From NCBI GenBank assembly GCA_001796335.1, contig MGMF01000017.1, forward strand, positions 90,344 through 154,343: 64,000 bases of DNA. Direction: 5' to 3'. The translations under genes were made by a program, and so were the position numbers. The notes under the pieces were generated by a model. It worked only from the letters and a program-made list of their open reading frames with translations. It searched no databases and was not told the DNA's origin. Each line of letters starts with the position of its first letter. The stretch's first letter is position 1. Positions 43,355 to 52,289 of the stretch are shown here, one piece after another. Source of the DNA: Chloroflexi bacterium GWB2_49_20. GTDB lineage: Bacteria; Chloroflexota; Anaerolineae; Anaerolineales; Villigracilaceae.

Positions 43355-44977
43355 TTATTCGGGTGGGATTTCCTTGAAGGCGTAATCCACGTTAATACCG
43401 CGGGATTTCTGCGCCTGTTTAACAAGGATATACCAAATGGCAGAGAAAGCCAGTATGCCGAAGACGACACCGTAGGCCAATCCGCTGGTCAGTCCGAGTT
43501 GTGAATACAACATGAACATCAGGACCATAACGCCGCCCAGTATAAAACCAAGCGCGCCCAGGACGGTAACCAATGGAACATTGCCGATCTTATACTTGGC
43601 ACCCGGGGAGGCTTCATATACATCCTTGGCACGATATGGCAGCAAGGCGCCTGCCAGACAGGTGATCACGAAGACATATCCACAGGCAAAAGTCACACCC
43701 AGGGTCAGTCCAACCCAGCCTGGGTACAGGTTATACAGCAGGATGACAGGGATGCTGGCAACGAAGTAGGCAATATGGGCATTTACAGGTGTATGGAAAC
43801 GTTCATCCACCCGGCTGACCCATTCCGGCAACACCCGGTCAAGGGACATGGCCACCATTACGCGCGTCATCCCAATGTAGCAGTTGTGCACGATCTGGTG
43901 GGAGTTGAGGATGTATCCAAGACTGATCAGAAGGATGACAATTGGACTGGCTGAAAGGGCTACAGCGATGATATTAGGCCACAACCAGAAGCCTGAAATT
44001 GTGGCTTCTCCAACACCTGACCAGTAACCTGCTCCGGCAACATATAGGAAATCAGTTCCAACCGCTTTTTCCAATGCAGCAGCCAGGAGGGCAAGCAAAA
44101 TACCGGTGAAAATCAATGAACCAACAATGATGAAAGCCTGGCTCTTGAACGACCGGGCGTTTTTAATTTCACCGTTCTGTTGAGCGCTGTAGGTCGCCCA
44201 CTGCAGTGAAGTCCAGGCGATTGGGGCCACTAAAAGGGTTGCAAGCAGGCTAAAAGGCGGATTTAAATCAACCCCGGCTGCCTTGGTTGCAGTGATGGCT
44301 GTTTGAACAAAATCCTTGGCACCGCTTAATGCCAGGGCAAAGTTATCGATCTTACCCATGGAGGTTGCTGGATTTCCAAGGAAGAGTACGATCAGCATCG
44401 AAAGGAATGCAAGTAGAGTAAAAACGATCATCACGGCTTGAAATCGTACGTAATTTTTAAAACCGCTGATCAGGATGAGCATTGCAATAAATGCATTCAA
44501 TATACTCGTGACGATGATCCCGGTTGAGGATGTGAACCATAATCCCAGATTTGCCATCGCTGCACTACCCGTGGTTGCGCCCAGTCCCAGGAACAAGGGT
44601 GCGAAACCCAGGTAGGATAATAACCAGCCGGAAAGTGCCACCCATTGCAATATCCAGATCACATAACCGGACATCACAACAGTGAACGCCACACCACCAC
44701 CGAATACACGGCTCTGGAAGACATAGTCTCCACCAGAACGCGGTAACGCTGTGGAAAGCCAGACATAAACAAAAGCAATTGGAATTTCAATTATCATTGC
44801 CAGCAAAATACCCCAAACCAGCTTTCCGCCTGGTAAAGCGCCTGGCGCCCACAAATACGTCCAAGGGAAGATCAAACCCATGGTCAGTACATTGTAGATA
44901 AAAGCTGAGAAGGGGGACATGACCCGAACAAGGCCGGATGCTTTTCTGGTAAAGACTTCAGGTTTTGCAGTCGTCAT
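43355..44977 (-). CDS. APC-family amino acid/amine permease 2
   Basis: A 540-residue permease with about 12-13 helices. It opens 'VFTRKASGLVRVMSPFSAFIYNVLTMGL' and has the family TM3 motif 'LSTALPRSGGDYVFQSRVFGGGVAF' (about 75-99). Its C-terminus 'SRGINVDYAFKEIPPE' is close to that of permease 1. It probably imports an amino acid or amine related to the substrate of the island. AAAGGAG precedes the ATG at 44977. The upstream phosphoesterase gene has its own terminator, so this gene needs a promoter in 44978-45114, which I could not pin down. Confidence 0.9.
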   Translation of the reverse strand: MTTAKPEVFTRKASGLVRVMSPFSAFIYNVLTMGLIFPWTYLWAPGALPGGKLVWGILLAMIIEIPIAFVYVWLSTALPRSGGDYVFQSRVFGGGVAFTVVMSGYVIWILQWVALSGWLLSYLGFAPLFLGLGATTGSAAMANLGLWFTSSTGIIVTSILNAFIAMLILISGFKNYVRFQAVMIVFTLLAFLSMLIVLFLGNPATSMGKIDNFALALSGAKDFVQTAITATKAAGVDLNPPFSLLATLLVAPIAWTSLQWATYSAQQNGEIKNARSFKSQAFIIVGSLIFTGILLALLAAALEKAVGTDFLYVAGAGYWSGVGEATISGFWLWPNIIAVALSASPIVILLISLGYILNSHQIVHNCYIGMTRVMVAMSLDRVLPEWVSRVDERFHTPVNAHIAYFVASIPVILLYNLYPGWVGLTLGVTFACGYVFVITCLAGALLPYRAKDVYEASPGAKYKIGNVPLVTVLGALGFILGGVMVLMFMLYSQLGLTSGLAYGVVFGILAFSAIWYILVKQAQKSRGINVDYAFKEIPPE

Positions 44978-45114
44978 AATTAACTCCTTTGGTGGGTTTT
45001 ATTTGACAATCAATAAACTTGAATTGGAGTAAGTGTGGCATCCCTACATAAATATCCGTTACCTCCTTTCGAAAGTTATCCGGTGACATTTTTTATTTTC
45101 AATATGCCCGGCAT

Positions 45115-45159
45115 AAAAAATAAGAAGGGGCAACTTGTTCGCATTAGTTGCCTCTTCTT
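45115..45159 (-). terminator. Terminator of metallophosphoesterase 2
   Basis: A 14-bp stem with one G-U pair (45122-45135 with 45146-45159) and a ten-base loop, followed on the minus strand by A and six U residues (45115-45120). It lies seven bases after the stop codon. Confidence 0.82.
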
Positions 45160-45166
45160 GTTTCCT

Positions 45167-46162
45167 CTAACCGCTTGTCATTTGGTAGCCGATAATTTCG
45201 CCTTCGACAAAATTCACCAAACAACCACGCAAGATGCCTTCTCCATATTCACTGCCCGGGTTGATACAGGTGGTGCGCCCGATCTTGGCTACCGATTGTG
45301 ATTCGTGAATATGTCCATGCAGCCCGAGCATGGGTTTGTATTTTTCAATCGCCCTGCGGACAGATTTGCTCCCGGCACCTTTCATGATCATCTGCCCGGC
45401 CTGGATGATCGGTTCTGGAGGATCTTTATCCCAATCCAGCATGGGACAGGTGTCCAGCGAAGAATCGATAGGAGGGTCGTGAAAGTTAAAAATGGCATGG
45501 CTGAGATCAGGTACCTTTGAGATCGTCTGTTCGAGCATTTCTCCCAGGCGTTCATCAGTGACCTCGCGCGGGGTTTTCCAGGGGGTGGGTGTACTGTACC
45601 CCATCGAAATCATGGTGTGCTCGTCGTCCACATTAACCGAATCACCCTCACAGGCAAAAAAGGAATGGGTATTTTCCCTTTTAATAGCTGTTAACACCTC
45701 TTCGTCGTCATCGTTTCCCCCGGTTACGAAACATTTGATCCCGGTTCCATTCAATCGTTCTTCGGCCAGGTCCACCCATGAACTCAAACGTTGGCGCGCC
45801 AGTTCATGAAACAACAGGGTGACGGCATTTTCGTCTGATGAAAGTGCCTGGTATTCAGTTTCATCCATGATTTGATGGTAGAAACCCAGGGTACCAAGCC
45901 GGGTGGTGAGAACATCCAATTCAGCCTGTGTGGAGAACTGCTCAACCCTCCCCTGCAAGGTGGCGCGAAAGTTACCGTTTTTTTCTTTTATAATTGGAAT
46001 GAGCATTTTTCCCGAGATATCCCCTCCCATGACAATTACATCAGCTCCATAAAATTTTCCCGCATTAATGAATTTGCGAAAGGTGCGTTCTGAGCCATGC
46101 AGGTCGGTGGCAAAAAACAAGCGAGTTGGTTTCTTATGGGTTTTCTTTGAAAAAAAGGGCAT
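45167..46162 (-). CDS. Calcineurin-like metallophosphoesterase 2
   Basis: A 331-residue phosphoesterase paralogous to that at 35169-36107. It keeps the metal site: 'ATDLHG' (Asp, His), 'IVMGGDISG' (Asp), 'TGGNDDDEE' (Asn), 'NFHDPP' (His) and 'GLHGHIHES' (His-x-His). A basic N-terminus (FSKKTHKKPTR) precedes the domain. Substrate unknown; a phosphodiester linked to the imported compound is one possibility. GGAGG lies before the ATG at 46162. It follows DeoR regulator 2 after about 100 bases that include a short TGTGGGA/TCCCACA hairpin at 46220-46240. Confidence 0.9.
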   Translation of the reverse strand: MPFFSKKTHKKPTRLFFATDLHGSERTFRKFINAGKFYGADVIVMGGDISGKMLIPIIKEKNGNFRATLQGRVEQFSTQAELDVLTTRLGTLGFYHQIMDETEYQALSSDENAVTLLFHELARQRLSSWVDLAEERLNGTGIKCFVTGGNDDDEEVLTAIKRENTHSFFACEGDSVNVDDEHTMISMGYSTPTPWKTPREVTDERLGEMLEQTISKVPDLSHAIFNFHDPPIDSSLDTCPMLDWDKDPPEPIIQAGQMIMKGAGSKSVRRAIEKYKPMLGLHGHIHESQSVAKIGRTTCINPGSEYGEGILRGCLVNFVEGEIIGYQMTSG

Positions 46163-46262
46163 GGTCCAACCTCCAGAGAAATATAGTCTGGCAATTATTT
46201 ACAAAGAAGAACATAAAGGTGTGGGATGAAAATTCCCACATCCCCTATTGGGGAGTATCATA

Positions 46263-47057
46263 TCATGAACTTGCAGGATTAAAGGGAGCAACCATAATTT
46301 TAACGGATTGCCCTTCAAGAGATTCAATGGCAGCTTTATCAAACTGTTCATCTGTGACTAAAATATCAATTTCGTTGATGGTTGCTACTGGAAAATTCGA
46401 AACAACACCCCACTTGCTGTGATCTGCAACCAGGATTATCTGCCCCATTGTACGTTCGATCATCTGGCGGACGACTTCTGCTTCTGTAAGGGTGGGCACG
46501 GTGCAGCCGTGTTTCAGGCTGAACCCATCCACACCCAGGATAGCCTTGTTGGCGTAGATTTGCTTCAGATTTTCCATGGCAAAACTTCCGGATAATGACC
46601 TGGAGCGGGATTGGTATTCGCCCCCAACGAGAAAGTAATGGTAACCAGGTGCAACCATTTCAAGGGTGGCATTCAGGTTGTTTGTAAAAATAGTAATATC
46701 AGAATTGCTGGGGATCTGCTGGATCACCTGCGTTGTTGTAGTTCCACTATTAATGAAAACAATATCCCCGGTTTCGATGAGCGAAGCGGCCAGGCTGCCG
46801 ATGCTGCGCTTTTCTTCAGGATGCAGTTGAGCCCTGTGTTGGTATTCCGGTTCAAAGATCATGCGCTGACTGAGCGTGGCACCCCCGTGCGTCCTCTCCA
46901 GGATGCCTTCATGTTCCAGCCATTCCAGATCGCGACGTACCGTTGCTTCAGAAGTTTCTAGCAGATCGCACAGGTCAATCGTCCGGGCAATTTTGTGAAG
47001 GGACAAATAGTCCTGGATCCGCTCTCTGCGCTGGGCTGGGATGAGAGATTTACTCAT
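46263..47057 (-). CDS. DeoR-family transcriptional regulator 2
   Basis: A 264-residue DeoR regulator paralogous to regulator 1. The winged helix contains 'IARTIDLCDLLETSEATVRRDLEWLEHEGILERTHGGA'. The sensor domain has 'IVFINSGTTTTQVI' and 'KAILGVDGFSLKHGCTVPTLTEAEVVRQMI'. The start was set at the ATG at 47057, nine bases after GGAG. The longer frame to 47138 would run over the promoter. It is divergent from the nucleotidyltransferase-led operon, and the two promoters share one -35 hexamer, so it is well placed to control both. Confidence 0.93.
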   Translation of the reverse strand: MSKSLIPAQRRERIQDYLSLHKIARTIDLCDLLETSEATVRRDLEWLEHEGILERTHGGATLSQRMIFEPEYQHRAQLHPEEKRSIGSLAASLIETGDIVFINSGTTTTQVIQQIPSNSDITIFTNNLNATLEMVAPGYHYFLVGGEYQSRSRSLSGSFAMENLKQIYANKAILGVDGFSLKHGCTVPTLTEAEVVRQMIERTMGQIILVADHSKWGVVSNFPVATINEIDILVTDEQFDKAAIESLEGQSVKIMVAPFNPASS

Positions 47058-47109
47058 CAGTCTGGACTCCATTGGAAAATTTGAAGGAAACTGAGTGCTT
47101 TGATAAATT

Positions 47110-47138
47110 ATTATATAGGAATTTGACGAAAATTGCAA
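47110..47138 (-). promoter_or_regulatory. Promoter of DeoR regulator 2 (shares its -35 with the divergent promoter)
   Basis: Minus-strand TTGCAA (47133-47138) and TATAAT (47110-47115) with a 17-base spacer. TTGCAA is self-complementary, so it also reads as -35 for the plus-strand promoter. The transcript start would be near 47103, about 45 bases before the ATG at 47057. Confidence 0.7.
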
Positions 47139-47161
47139 GATTTTGGGTTTTCTGATATAAT
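47133..47161 (+). promoter_or_regulatory. Promoter of the 47246-55369 operon (shares its -35 with the divergent promoter)
   Basis: Plus-strand TTGCAA (47133-47138) and TATAAT (47156-47161) with a 17-base spacer. Polymerase cannot occupy both directions at once if the -35 is truly shared, giving a built-in switch. The leader to the ATG at 47246 would be about 78 bases. Confidence 0.7.
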
Positions 47162-47245
47162 CATCATAAATATTCTCCCCAATGACCTTACAAGCATGCT
47201 AAAAAACGGGCGTTGTTTGCCAGAATCTCATCACAGGAGCAGGTT

Positions 47246-48037
47246 ATGACGAATCATTCCATTGGGATGGGTGGACAGGATAGAGGTGAACGTGATAAGT
47301 TTGAATCTGAACTTAAGCGCATTATAAAAGCAAGTGACGATGCCGGTGTTTTGCTCCGGGTGATCGGGTCACTGGCTTTTCAAATGCACTGCCCAAAATA
47401 TGGTTATTTGCAGGCAGCCATGGGCCGTGCTTACACGGATATCGATTTCGCAGCCTATCGAAGCCAGACCAAAGAGATCAAAGGCTTGATGAAAACACTC
47501 GGGTACACCGAAAACCGGGAGGTTTTTATTGTCTCAGAGGGTGAGCGCTCCATATTTGACCGGCCTGAAGTTGGTTTGCACGTGGATGTGTTTTACGATA
47601 AGTTGGACTTCTGCCATACCATCTTCTGGGAGGGACGACTGGAGGTTGACCACCCAAGCATCCCCCTGTCAGAGATGCTCCTAGAAAAAATGCAGATCGT
47701 TCAGATCAATGAGAAGGATATTATTGATACCATCATTCTGTTGTTGGAACACACATTGGGTGACAACGATAAAGAGACCATAAATATCGATCGAATTTCC
47801 AGGCTTTGCAGTTCTGATTGGGGGTTGTGGCGGACAACCAGTATGAACCTCGATAAAGTTCGGCAACTCGCACAAGGTTACGAGCAGCTTACGGATGAGC
47901 AAAAGAAGTATGTAACCTCCCAGGTGAGAGCAGCCCTTGAGCGTATGGAAAAAGAACCAAAATCAATGGCCTGGAAATTGCGCTCCCGTGTGGGCGACAG
48001 GGTCAAGTGGTACAAAGAAGTGGATGAAGTGGAATAG
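47246..48037 (+). CDS. Nucleotidyltransferase-like protein
   Basis: A 263-residue protein with a nucleotidyltransferase-fold core. 'LLRVIGSLAFQMHCPKYGYLQAAMGRAYTDIDFAAYRSQTKEIKGLMKTLGY' shows the GS motif and an Asp-x-Asp (TDIDF). A third acidic strand 'GLHVDVFYDKLDF' follows. The C-terminal half is helical and charged. The fold occurs in AbiEii-type toxins, aminoglycoside nucleotidyltransferases and tRNA enzymes. Which applies here is unknown. It leads the plus-strand operon of the island, directly before the CBS-domain gene (15-base gap). A TTG start at 47213 was rejected for the ATG at 47246, preceded by AGGAGCAGG. Confidence 0.7.
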   Translation: MTNHSIGMGGQDRGERDKFESELKRIIKASDDAGVLLRVIGSLAFQMHCPKYGYLQAAMGRAYTDIDFAAYRSQTKEIKGLMKTLGYTENREVFIVSEGERSIFDRPEVGLHVDVFYDKLDFCHTIFWEGRLEVDHPSIPLSEMLLEKMQIVQINEKDIIDTIILLLEHTLGDNDKETINIDRISRLCSSDWGLWRTTSMNLDKVRQLAQGYEQLTDEQKKYVTSQVRAALERMEKEPKSMAWKLRSRVGDRVKWYKEVDEVE

Positions 48038-48052
48038 CACAAGGAGGCAGGA

Positions 48053-48862
48053 ATGACAAAGACCGTTCGTGATCTAATGCACCCCGGTGTGCTAAACTGT
48101 AAGCCCAATGCCACGCTGGGACAGGTGGCTGTTTTATTGACACAGCATCATGTGCATGCCCTGATTGTTGCTGATGGCAAGGGGCGTCATTTGGGAATCA
48201 TTACAGACTATGATCTACTGGCGGGTGAGTGGCTGGCCGTGGATGCAGAAAGCCTGGATGCCATGCAGAAATTGACCGCTGCAGATTTGATGTCTTATCC
48301 TTTGGATACGATTGATGTCTCGGTAACCGTTAAAAAGGCTGCCCATATTTTAAATACACTGGATGTTAATCGTCTTGTCGTTACAGAGAATGGAAACCCG
48401 GTGGGTATCATCTCCATTTCAGACTTTGTAGCCAGCATCGCCTCTGAGGAACGTCCCCGGCGTGAGACAGTGGCAGACGTAATGTCAGATGCCATATTGG
48501 TATGCCGGGGGAAAACCCCGCTAATTTCTGCTGCCAGAACAATGACTCAGGCTGGCTGGCGCTCAGTGTTGGTTGTGGATGCCAGGGGTAAAACCCTCGG
48601 AGTTGTCAGCGGAAAGGATTTGATGCCATTTGTTGAGAAAGGTGTTGATGAAAAGATGGTTGTGCGGGATGTTATGCATCCAATCCTGACCATTGATATC
48701 TCTGCCAGCCTGCGGGAGGCAGCAGACATGATGATCCAAAACCATCACCATCGGCTCATAGTGACAGACAAGGAAGATCCGCAGGCTTTCCCGCTTGGGA
48801 TCATATCCTCCTATGATATTGTCGCAGAGATGGCCAACCCAGCCTCAGTCTGGCAAGAATAA
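48053..48862 (+). CDS. Four-CBS-domain protein
   Basis: A 269-residue protein made only of four CBS domains in two Bateman pairs (about residues 1-62, 73-128, 137-192 and 203-265). Each starts with a 'V(R/A)D(L/V)M' helix and ends with a '(L/V)GI(I/V)(T/S).(Y/S/K)D(L/F/I)' strand-helix. CBS pairs bind adenosine nucleotides, AdoMet or similar ligands and usually regulate a partner. A stand-alone protein probably senses energy or AdoMet state for a neighbour. AGGAGG precedes the ATG. It follows the nucleotidyltransferase-like gene after 15 bases and precedes the choline-kinase-like gene. Confidence 0.92.
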   Translation: MTKTVRDLMHPGVLNCKPNATLGQVAVLLTQHHVHALIVADGKGRHLGIITDYDLLAGEWLAVDAESLDAMQKLTAADLMSYPLDTIDVSVTVKKAAHILNTLDVNRLVVTENGNPVGIISISDFVASIASEERPRRETVADVMSDAILVCRGKTPLISAARTMTQAGWRSVLVVDARGKTLGVVSGKDLMPFVEKGVDEKMVVRDVMHPILTIDISASLREAADMMIQNHHHRLIVTDKEDPQAFPLGIISSYDIVAEMANPASVWQE

Positions 48863-48896
48863 CCGGTGGTCAGTTTTATATATCAAGGATCATTTC

Positions 48897-49796
48897 ATGG
48901 CACTCACAATTGAAGAAGCCGTCGCCCGTGTTCCACAGTGGGTCGAAAAAAGTGACTTGAAAACAAGTCCTTTGGGTGGGGGTATTACCAATTTCAATTA
49001 CAGGGTGGATGTGGGCGGAGAATCTTTTGTATTGCGAATTACAGGTGCTAGGACAGAACTGCTGGGGATCAACCGGGAAAATGAGTACGCAGCCAATCTG
49101 CAGGCTGGGGAACTGGGAATAGCTCCTGAAGTGGTTTATTTTATTCGCCCGGAAGGCTACCTGGTTACCCGTTTTCTTAATTCCCGACCATTACCTCCTC
49201 AGGAAATCACTACCAGGACCAATATAAAACAATTGACCTCTGTCCTGAAGAAAATTCATGCCATGCCACCTGTTCCGGGTAAATTCGATGTCTTCAAAGT
49301 GGTTGAACAATATACCAGAACAGTCCGTGAGTATAAGGTGGAATTTCCTCCTGATTTCGATTGGATAAATGTGCGCGCACAGGAGGCTGAAAATGCCCTT
49401 GCAACACACGCATATACCCCGCAGCCTTGCCATAACGACCTGCTAAACGCCAATTTTTTGTTTGATGGGAACATCCGCGTCCTGGATTGGGAATATGCTG
49501 GTATGGGGGATGTGTTTTTTGACCTGGCAAATTTCTCTGTTCATCATCAGTTGGCAGATGACCAGGATCGTTGGTTGTTGGAATGTTATTGTAGTGAAGT
49601 CACACCGCAAGCCTGGGGGCGTCTAAAGATTTTGAAAACCATGTCTGATTTTCGCGAAGCCATGTGGGCATTGATCCAGGTTGCAGTTTCGACCCTCGAT
49701 TTTGACTTTCGCGAGTATGCCAATAAACATTTCGAAAGGATGCGAAGCACCATGAAATCTTCTGAATGGGATCGATGGATCGAGGAGGCCAAATAA
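48897..49796 (+). CDS. Choline-kinase-like phosphotransferase 2
   Basis: A 299-residue paralogue of the protein at 42145-43044. The N-lobe starts 'PLGGGITNFNYRVDVGGESFVLRI'. The Brenner motif is 'PCHNDLLNANFLFDG' (about residues 177-191), with His-x-Asp-x4-Asn-like spacing. The Asp-containing metal motif is 'VLDWEYAGMGDVFFDLANFS' split across about 195-214. It probably phosphorylates a small amino alcohol. The start is the ATG at 48897, which gives the same length as its paralogue. A longer frame from 48795 would overlap the CBS gene. The FAD-GcvT gene begins three bases after its stop. Confidence 0.88.
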   Translation: MALTIEEAVARVPQWVEKSDLKTSPLGGGITNFNYRVDVGGESFVLRITGARTELLGINRENEYAANLQAGELGIAPEVVYFIRPEGYLVTRFLNSRPLPPQEITTRTNIKQLTSVLKKIHAMPPVPGKFDVFKVVEQYTRTVREYKVEFPPDFDWINVRAQEAENALATHAYTPQPCHNDLLNANFLFDGNIRVLDWEYAGMGDVFFDLANFSVHHQLADDQDRWLLECYCSEVTPQAWGRLKILKTMSDFREAMWALIQVAVSTLDFDFREYANKHFERMRSTMKSSEWDRWIEEAK

Positions 49797-49798
49797 CC

Positions 49799-52234
49799 AT
49801 GTCTGAATTTCCTACTCAAGCCCAAATTGTTGTTATTGGTGGTGGTGTGGGTGGTTGCAGTATCGCCTATCACCTGGCAGAGTTGGGTTGGAAGGATGTC
49901 GTTCTCCTGGAAAAACATGAACTTACTTCAGGTTCAACCTGGCATTCGGCTGGCCTGGTGGGTCAACTGCGTTCAGACGCCAACCTGACGCGCATGATGT
50001 CTTACAGCACCGATCTGTATAGACGACTGAAAGCGGAAACCGGGCAGGATACCGGGTGGAGGGAGGTTGGAGGCATCCGCCTGGCATCATCCACCGAACG
50101 CATGGAAGATCTAAAACGCCTGGTGGGAATGGCACGTTCTTTTGGAGTGCCCATCGAAATGATCTCACCAAAGGAAGCTCTGGACATGTTTCCATTGATG
50201 AATATGGATGGTATCTTGGGAGCGGCATTTACACCCAATGATGGCATGATCGACCCAACCGGTCTGACCATGGCATTGGCTAAAGGTGCCAAGATGCGCG
50301 GTGTGAAATTCTTTGAAGACACCGAAGTAACTGCCATCCACGTCGAGCAAGGGCGTGTGAACGAGGTGGTTACCAATCGCGGCTCCATCAAGACTGAAAT
50401 TATTGTGAATGCTACCGGTCAATGGGGTGGTGAAGTTTCCCGCCTGGTGGGTTTGAATATCCCCGTTGTTCCCATGGCGCACCTGTATATCATTACCAAA
50501 CCCATCGAAGGGGTTACATCCAATTTTCCAACCCTGCGTGATCCAGATTTGCTGGTTTATTGGCGCGAGGAAGTGGGCGGTCTCATCACTGGTGGATATG
50601 AGCGCAACCCGGTGCCATTTGGGTTAAATGGCATCCCCCATGATTTTAAATATCAACTATTGCCTCCCGATTGGGATCGTTTTACGCCCCTCATGGAAAA
50701 TTCCATCAAGCGCGTCCCGGCTGTTGAGCATGCAGAGATCATTCAATTGCTAAATGGTCCGGAAGGCTTTACGCCGGATGGTGAATTCCTGTTGGGTCCC
50801 ACACCAGTCAAGGGTTTCTGGATCGCCTGTGCCTTCTGCGCACATGGATTGGCTGGTGCAGGTGGGATCGGCAAGACGATGGCAGAATGGATAACCCATG
50901 GAATGCCAGAATGGGATGTCTGGCGACTGGATGTACGCCGCTTTGGCTCAAACTATGCCAGCCAGGATTACACGGTCAAACGCACCATCGAGACGTATTC
51001 CAAGTATTATGACATTCACTATCCATCGGGTGAACGGATCTCCAGTCGCAACCTGCGCCTTTCACCCACTTATTATCGCCTGCGTGATCTGCGCGCTTCT
51101 TTCGGTGAAAAATCAGGTTGGGAGCGCCCCAACTGGTTCTCATGCTATGAAGAAAAAGCCAACCACGGACACGAACCCAAGGGTTGGTACAAACGCAACT
51201 GGTCACGAGCCATTGGCTATGAACACATCCAGACACGTGAAAAGGCAGGTTTGTTTGATGAAACCTCCTTTAATAAATTCGAAGTACGGGGTCCGGATGC
51301 ATTGAAATTCCTCAATTATGTGTGTGCCAATGAAATTGATGTTCCGGTGGGAACAGTTGTTTACACCGAGTGTCTTAACAAGCGCGGCGGGATCGAATGC
51401 GACTTCACAGTTACACGCCTGTCGGAAGAGCGCTTCTTCATCATCACAGGTACAGCCTTTGGCTTGCATGACCTTTCCTGGTTGCAGTTGAATAACCCGG
51501 AAGATGGGTCAGTTACCATAGAAGATGTCAGCTCATCCTATGCCTGCATCGGTTTATGGGGTCCCAAGGCACGTAATATTCTGGCCAAAGTCACCAGGAA
51601 TGATATAACTAATGATAAATTCCCTTACATGACCGCCCAACACATTACCGTGGGTGATGTTCCCACCCTGGCGATGCGTGTGACCTACGTTGGAGAACTT
51701 GGCTGGGAGATGTATGTCCCCATGGAATATGGTCTACGCTTATGGGATACTTTGTGGGAAGCCGGACAACCTGAAGGTTTGGTGGCAGCAGGGTACCGGG
51801 CAATTGACTCACTTCGCCTGGAAAAAGGCTACCGCTATTGGTCTGGTGAGATTTCTCCGGATTACACTCCATTTGAAGCTGGCCTTGGTTTTGCAGTCGA
51901 GTTGACCAAAACCGATTTTATCGGCAGGGAAGCTCTCCTCAAGCAGAAAGAAGCAGGCATCAAAATAAAGTTATGCTGTCTCTCCCTGGCAGATACCCGT
52001 TCTGTAGTTTTGGGGAACGAGCCTCTGCGCCTGGCCGGATCGAATGACATTATTGGCTGGGTGACATCGGGTGGCTATGGTTATACTGTAGCAAAAAGTA
52101 TTGCTTATGGATATTTACCCGTGGAACATGCCACACCCGGAACCAAACTCACGGTTGAATGTTTTGGAGAAGAAATAGAGGCCATTATAGAAAAAGAACC
52201 TTTGTACGATCCCAAAGGCAAGCGGATCAAGTAG
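49799..52234 (+). CDS. FAD-dependent dehydrogenase-GcvT fusion 2 (dimethylglycine/sarcosine dehydrogenase-like)
   Basis: An 811-residue protein with the same layout as fusion 1. The FAD domain opens with 'IVVIGGGVGGCSIAYHL' (about 10-26). The covalent-flavin motif 'TSGSTWHSAGL' has both Trp and His, as in mammalian dimethylglycine dehydrogenase. Further FAD-domain text is 'FTPNDGMIDPTGLTMALAKGAK'. A GcvT-type folate domain fills about residues 450-805, with 'TYVGELGWEMYVPMEYGLRLW' split by a strand and 'DSLRLEKGYRYW'. Predicted activity is oxidative N-demethylation with formation of methylene-tetrahydrofolate. The ATG at 49799 follows GAGGAGG. The class II aldolase gene is 55 bases downstream. 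Confidence 0.92.
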   Translation: MSEFPTQAQIVVIGGGVGGCSIAYHLAELGWKDVVLLEKHELTSGSTWHSAGLVGQLRSDANLTRMMSYSTDLYRRLKAETGQDTGWREVGGIRLASSTERMEDLKRLVGMARSFGVPIEMISPKEALDMFPLMNMDGILGAAFTPNDGMIDPTGLTMALAKGAKMRGVKFFEDTEVTAIHVEQGRVNEVVTNRGSIKTEIIVNATGQWGGEVSRLVGLNIPVVPMAHLYIITKPIEGVTSNFPTLRDPDLLVYWREEVGGLITGGYERNPVPFGLNGIPHDFKYQLLPPDWDRFTPLMENSIKRVPAVEHAEIIQLLNGPEGFTPDGEFLLGPTPVKGFWIACAFCAHGLAGAGGIGKTMAEWITHGMPEWDVWRLDVRRFGSNYASQDYTVKRTIETYSKYYDIHYPSGERISSRNLRLSPTYYRLRDLRASFGEKSGWERPNWFSCYEEKANHGHEPKGWYKRNWSRAIGYEHIQTREKAGLFDETSFNKFEVRGPDALKFLNYVCANEIDVPVGTVVYTECLNKRGGIECDFTVTRLSEERFFIITGTAFGLHDLSWLQLNNPEDGSVTIEDVSSSYACIGLWGPKARNILAKVTRNDITNDKFPYMTAQHITVGDVPTLAMRVTYVGELGWEMYVPMEYGLRLWDTLWEAGQPEGLVAAGYRAIDSLRLEKGYRYWSGEISPDYTPFEAGLGFAVELTKTDFIGREALLKQKEAGIKIKLCCLSLADTRSVVLGNEPLRLAGSNDIIGWVTSGGYGYTVAKSIAYGYLPVEHATPGTKLTVECFGEEIEAIIEKEPLYDPKGKRIK

Positions 52235-52289
52235 GATATATTTTACTCAATAGATTTTCATTTCATAACCATTTTGTCAGGAGGCAAAA

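Noticed and set aside
44978..45077. 27-codon leader peptide before APC permease 2
   Set aside because: An ATG follows the orphan ribosome site only at a spacing of about 20 bases, too far for normal initiation, and no conservation can be shown.
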